Shown: piece after piece, positions 61,511 to 64,000 of the stretch
How positions within the stretch are numbered: position 1 is the first letter of the stretch
Layout: every line of letters begins with the position of its first letter
Assembly: GCA_017626555.1 (NCBI GenBank)
Contig: JAGAIM010000001.1
Coordinates: forward strand, 55,004-119,003
DNA: 64,000 bases
Direction: 5' to 3'
Origin: Bacteroidales bacterium
Lineage (GTDB): Bacteria; Bacteroidota; Bacteroidia; Bacteroidales; UBA932
The notes under the pieces: generated by a model
What the model was told of the DNA's origin: nothing
The model's input: only the letters and a program-made list of their open reading frames with translations
Database searches by the model: none
Translations under genes and position numbers: made by a program

Positions 61511-62134
61511 ATGCCTGGATTAATTGGAAAGAAAATCGGAATGACTTCCGTTTTCGGTGCCGACGGTAAGAATATACCGTGCACCGTTATTGAGGCTGGT
61601 CCGTGTGTTGTTACGCAGATTCGTACAGTAGAGAAAGATGGTTATGCCGCTGTACAGCTTGCCTATGACGAAATTTCGGAAAAGCACGCCAGCAAGGCTC
61701 TCAAGGGTCACTTTGAAAAGGCAGGAACCACTCCTAAGCGCAAACTTGTCGAGTTCAAGGCAGATTTCGCTCAGGATCTCAAACTCGGCGACACTCTTAC
61801 AGTGGCTGACATCTTCGAGGGTGTTCAGTTCGTGGATGTTGTCGGAACATCAAAAGGTAAGGGTTTCCAGGGTGTTGTAAAGCGTCACGGCTTTGCCGGT
61901 GTAGGCGGACAGACTCACGGTCAGCACAACCGTCTCCGTCACCCGGGTTCACTCGGTGCATCTTCTTGGCCTTCACGCGTATTCAAGGGAATGCGTATGG
62001 CCGGTCATATGGGCAACGCTCGTGTGACTGTGTTCAACCTCGAGGTTATCAAGGTTATGCCAGAGAACAACCTTATCGTAGTAAAGGGCTCTGTACCAGG
62101 AGCCAAGGGTTCATATGTAATCGTGGAGGACTAA
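61511..62134 (+). CDS. rplC: 50S ribosomal protein L3
   Basis: The 207-residue protein opens [20 protein letters not shown] and carries the signature [20 protein letters not shown] with the Gln that is methylated in some species. It is the first gene of this operon copy; rpsJ, which usually precedes it in Bacteroidota, is not upstream. Length is normal. Confidence 0.98.
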   Translation: MPGLIGKKIGMTSVFGADGKNIPCTVIEAGPCVVTQIRTVEKDGYAAVQLAYDEISEKHASKALKGHFEKAGTTPKRKLVEFKADFAQDLKLGDTLTVADIFEGVQFVDVVGTSKGKGFQGVVKRHGFAGVGGQTHGQHNRLRHPGSLGASSWPSRVFKGMRMAGHMGNARVTVFNLEVIKVMPENNLIVVKGSVPGAKGSYVIVED

Positions 62135-62137
62135 GTT

Positions 62138-62764
62138 ATGGAGTTGTCAGTTTACAAAATCGACGGTACTGTTGCAAAGACAGTGACTCTCAACGAGGAG
62201 ATTTTCGGTATCACACCGAACGACCACGCTATCTATCTTGACGTAAAGCAGTATCTTGCAAACCAGCGTCAGGGAACAGCAAAGTCAAAAGACCGCAGCG
62301 AGATTGCGTACAGCACTAAGAAACTTATCCGCCAGAAGGGTTCAGGTGGCGCACGTCACGGTTCTCTCAAGGCTGGTATTTATGTAGGTGGTGGACGCGT
62401 ATTCGGTCCTCAGCCACGTTGCTACCGCAAGAAACTCAATAAGAAACTCAAGCAACTTGCAAGATTCTCTGCTCTTTCTTACAAGGCACAGGAGAATGCA
62501 ATCACAATGGTTGAGCCATTTGTAATGGAAGCACCAAAGACCAAGGAGTTCATCCAGATCCTTAAGAACATCAAGGCTGGAAGCAGAAAGGTTCTTTTCG
62601 TTCTTCCTGAGAATTCTTCAAATATTTACCTTTCGTCTCGTAACCTTCCTGAGGTTAAGGTGATCACTGTTGACGAAATCAACACTTACGCGATTATGAA
62701 TTCTAATTCACTCGTACTTGTTGACGGCGTTCAGGAAATCCTTGCATCAAGAATCAGACGATAA
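62138..62764 (+). CDS. rplD: 50S ribosomal protein L4
   Basis: The 208-residue protein has the long basic loop ([40 protein letters not shown]) that reaches into the ribosome exit tunnel. It starts 3 nt after rplC. In other bacteria L4 can repress its own operon; no leader site was tested here. Confidence 0.98.
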   Translation: MELSVYKIDGTVAKTVTLNEEIFGITPNDHAIYLDVKQYLANQRQGTAKSKDRSEIAYSTKKLIRQKGSGGARHGSLKAGIYVGGGRVFGPQPRCYRKKLNKKLKQLARFSALSYKAQENAITMVEPFVMEAPKTKEFIQILKNIKAGSRKVLFVLPENSSNIYLSSRNLPEVKVITVDEINTYAIMNSNSLVLVDGVQEILASRIRR

Positions 62765-62776
62765 ACCGATTGAGAG

Positions 62777-63067
62777 ATGGGAATTATAATTAAGCCAATA
62801 GTAACTGAGAAGTTGACGGTTCAGGGCGAAAAGTTGAACCGTTACGGATTTATTGTTGACCGCGAGGCCAACAAACTTCAGATCAAGGCTGCGGTTGAGC
62901 AGTTGTATAATGTGACAGTTGCAGATGTTAACACTGTCAACTATCACGGAAAGAGAAAGGCTCGTTATACCAAGGCTGGTATGCTCAAGGGTCGCACAAA
63001 CCACTTCAAGAAGGCGTATGTGACACTTGCTGGCGAGGATAAGATTGATTTTTACGCAAACATTTAA
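62777..63067 (+). CDS. rplW: 50S ribosomal protein L23
   Basis: The 96-residue protein begins MGIIIKPIVTEKLTVQGEKL and has AVEQLYNVTVADVNTVNYHG, as in L23. It forms part of the exit-tunnel docking site for trigger factor and SRP. Starts 12 nt after rplD. Confidence 0.98.
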   Translation: MGIIIKPIVTEKLTVQGEKLNRYGFIVDREANKLQIKAAVEQLYNVTVADVNTVNYHGKRKARYTKAGMLKGRTNHFKKAYVTLAGEDKIDFYANI

Positions 63068-63079
63068 GGTAATTGAGCA

Positions 63080-63904
63080 ATGGCAGTAAGAAAATTCAAA
63101 CCGGTAACTCCCGGACAGAGAAATAAGGTAATCAGTGCTTTTGACGACATTACCGCAAAGAGACCTGAGAAGTCACTCCTCGAGCCACTCAAGAAGTCAG
63201 GCGGACGTAACAATCAGGGTAAGATGACAATGCGTTATATCGGTGGCGGTCACAAGAGAATGTATCGCGTGATCGACTTCCTTCGCGACAAGGATGAGTG
63301 CACTGCAAAGGTTATGACGATCGAGTACGATCCAAACCGTAGCGCCCGTATCGCATTGGTACAATATACAGATGGTGAAAAGAGATACATCATCGCTCCT
63401 AACGGACTGAAGGTAGGACAGGAAATCGCTTCAGGTGCAGGTGTTGCTCCTGAGGTTGGTAACACTCTTCCTCTTGCAGAGATTCCGCTCGGTACACTTG
63501 TTCACAATATTGAACTTCGTCCTGGTCAGGGCGCTGCTATGGCACGTTCTGCAGGAACATACGCTCAACTCGCTGCTCGTGAGGGCAACCACGCTATCCT
63601 CCGTCTCCCTTCAGGTGAGACCAGAATGGTGCTCGTGACTTGCCGCGCGACAGTAGGAACAGTATCGAATCCAGATCACAATTTGGAGTCACACGGAAAG
63701 GCTGGACGCAGAAGATGGCTTGGTCGCAGACCTCGCAACCGTGGTGTTGTTATGAACCCGGTAGATCACCCTATGGGTGGTGGTGAAGGTCGTGCATCAG
63801 GAGGACATCCACGTTCACGCAAGGGTCTGCCTGCTAAGGGCTATAAGACTCGTAATCCAAAGGCGACTTCAAACAAGTTTATCATTGAAAGAAGGAAAAA
63901 ATAA
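63080..63904 (+). CDS. rplB: 50S ribosomal protein L2
   Basis: The 274-residue protein has the conserved core [20 protein letters not shown] and [20 protein letters not shown] near the C-terminus, including the His needed in the peptidyl-transferase region. Length is normal. Starts 12 nt after rplW. Confidence 0.98.
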   Translation: MAVRKFKPVTPGQRNKVISAFDDITAKRPEKSLLEPLKKSGGRNNQGKMTMRYIGGGHKRMYRVIDFLRDKDECTAKVMTIEYDPNRSARIALVQYTDGEKRYIIAPNGLKVGQEIASGAGVAPEVGNTLPLAEIPLGTLVHNIELRPGQGAAMARSAGTYAQLAAREGNHAILRLPSGETRMVLVTCRATVGTVSNPDHNLESHGKAGRRRWLGRRPRNRGVVMNPVDHPMGGGEGRASGGHPRSRKGLPAKGYKTRNPKATSNKFIIERRKK

Positions 63905-63923
63905 CGGAATAAATTAAGAGATT

Positions 63924-64000
63924 ATGAGTCGTTCATTAAGAAAAGGTCCTTATATTCAGGAAGCCCTTGAAAAAAGAATTCTTGCTATGAATGAGGGTAG
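63924..64000 (+). CDS. rpsS: 30S ribosomal protein S19 (5' part; continues past window)
   Basis: The ATG at 63924 gives MSRSLRKGPYIQEALEKRIL, the typical S19 start, running off the right edge after 25 complete codons. It follows rplB by 19 nt in the usual L3-L4-L23-L2-S19 order. Confidence 0.95.
   Translation, partial: MSRSLRKGPYIQEALEKRILAMNEG

Overview
The window reads as the chromosome of a Bacteroidales bacterium (phylum Bacteroidota), mid-GC and probably gut-associated. The evidence is SusC/SusD-type nutrient uptake genes, four further TonB-dependent receptors, an ECF sigma/FecR pair, fimbrillin, FISUMP, DUF4249, DUF4876, DUF6377 and DUF6850 type proteins, and many Bacteroidota promoters of the form TAnnTTTG. 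I see no plasmid, phage, IS element, CRISPR array, tRNA or rRNA. The genus cannot be fixed from the sequence alone.

Layout. 1-1591: a TonB receptor cut by the window edge behind a small His-rich envelope protein, perhaps metal uptake. 1738-4253: a patatin-like hydrolase and a DUF6377-type membrane regulator. 4433-19412: a polysaccharide utilisation locus (SusC, SusD, SusE/F-like, GH66 dextranase, GH31 alpha-glucosidase, an unassigned (alpha/alpha)6 glycosidase, GH125 and a PHP phosphoesterase), best explained as a system for alpha-1,6-linked glucan (dextran) with an alpha-mannosidase attached. 19509-25906: ybaK, a 51-residue membrane protein, a LysR regulator beside a DASS transporter, a DUF4143 ATPase with phased upstream repeats, and rmuC. 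25995-36054: a small membrane protein, an ECF sigma factor, FecR, and two tandem STN-TonB receptor/DUF4249/lipoprotein cassettes.

36170-42985: a TPR envelope lipoprotein, then a regulator-lptE-TPR-secG operon and a ClpB that lacks its N-terminal domain. 43070-50275 (minus strand): TonB receptor, DUF4876, DUF6850 and fimbrillin/FISUMP operon. 50343-60098: C69 dipeptidase, a small periplasmic protein, nitroreductase, pheS, and a minus-strand housekeeping run (cdaA, mutS2, a lipoprotein, yraN, manC, yqeY). 60212-64000: a metallophosphoesterase and the start of a ribosomal operon that begins at rplC.

The most unusual material is between and inside genes. Two copies of a roughly 100-nt multi-hairpin element, identical over 72 nt, sit between convergent gene pairs. 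Three copies of a GCCTGCTG hairpin family occur, two of them flanking ybaK. Four repeats with 32-33 bp period precede the DUF4143 ATPase. A dispersed intergenic repeat has become coding sequence inside clpB. Several promoters lie so close to the start codon that the transcripts should be almost leaderless.
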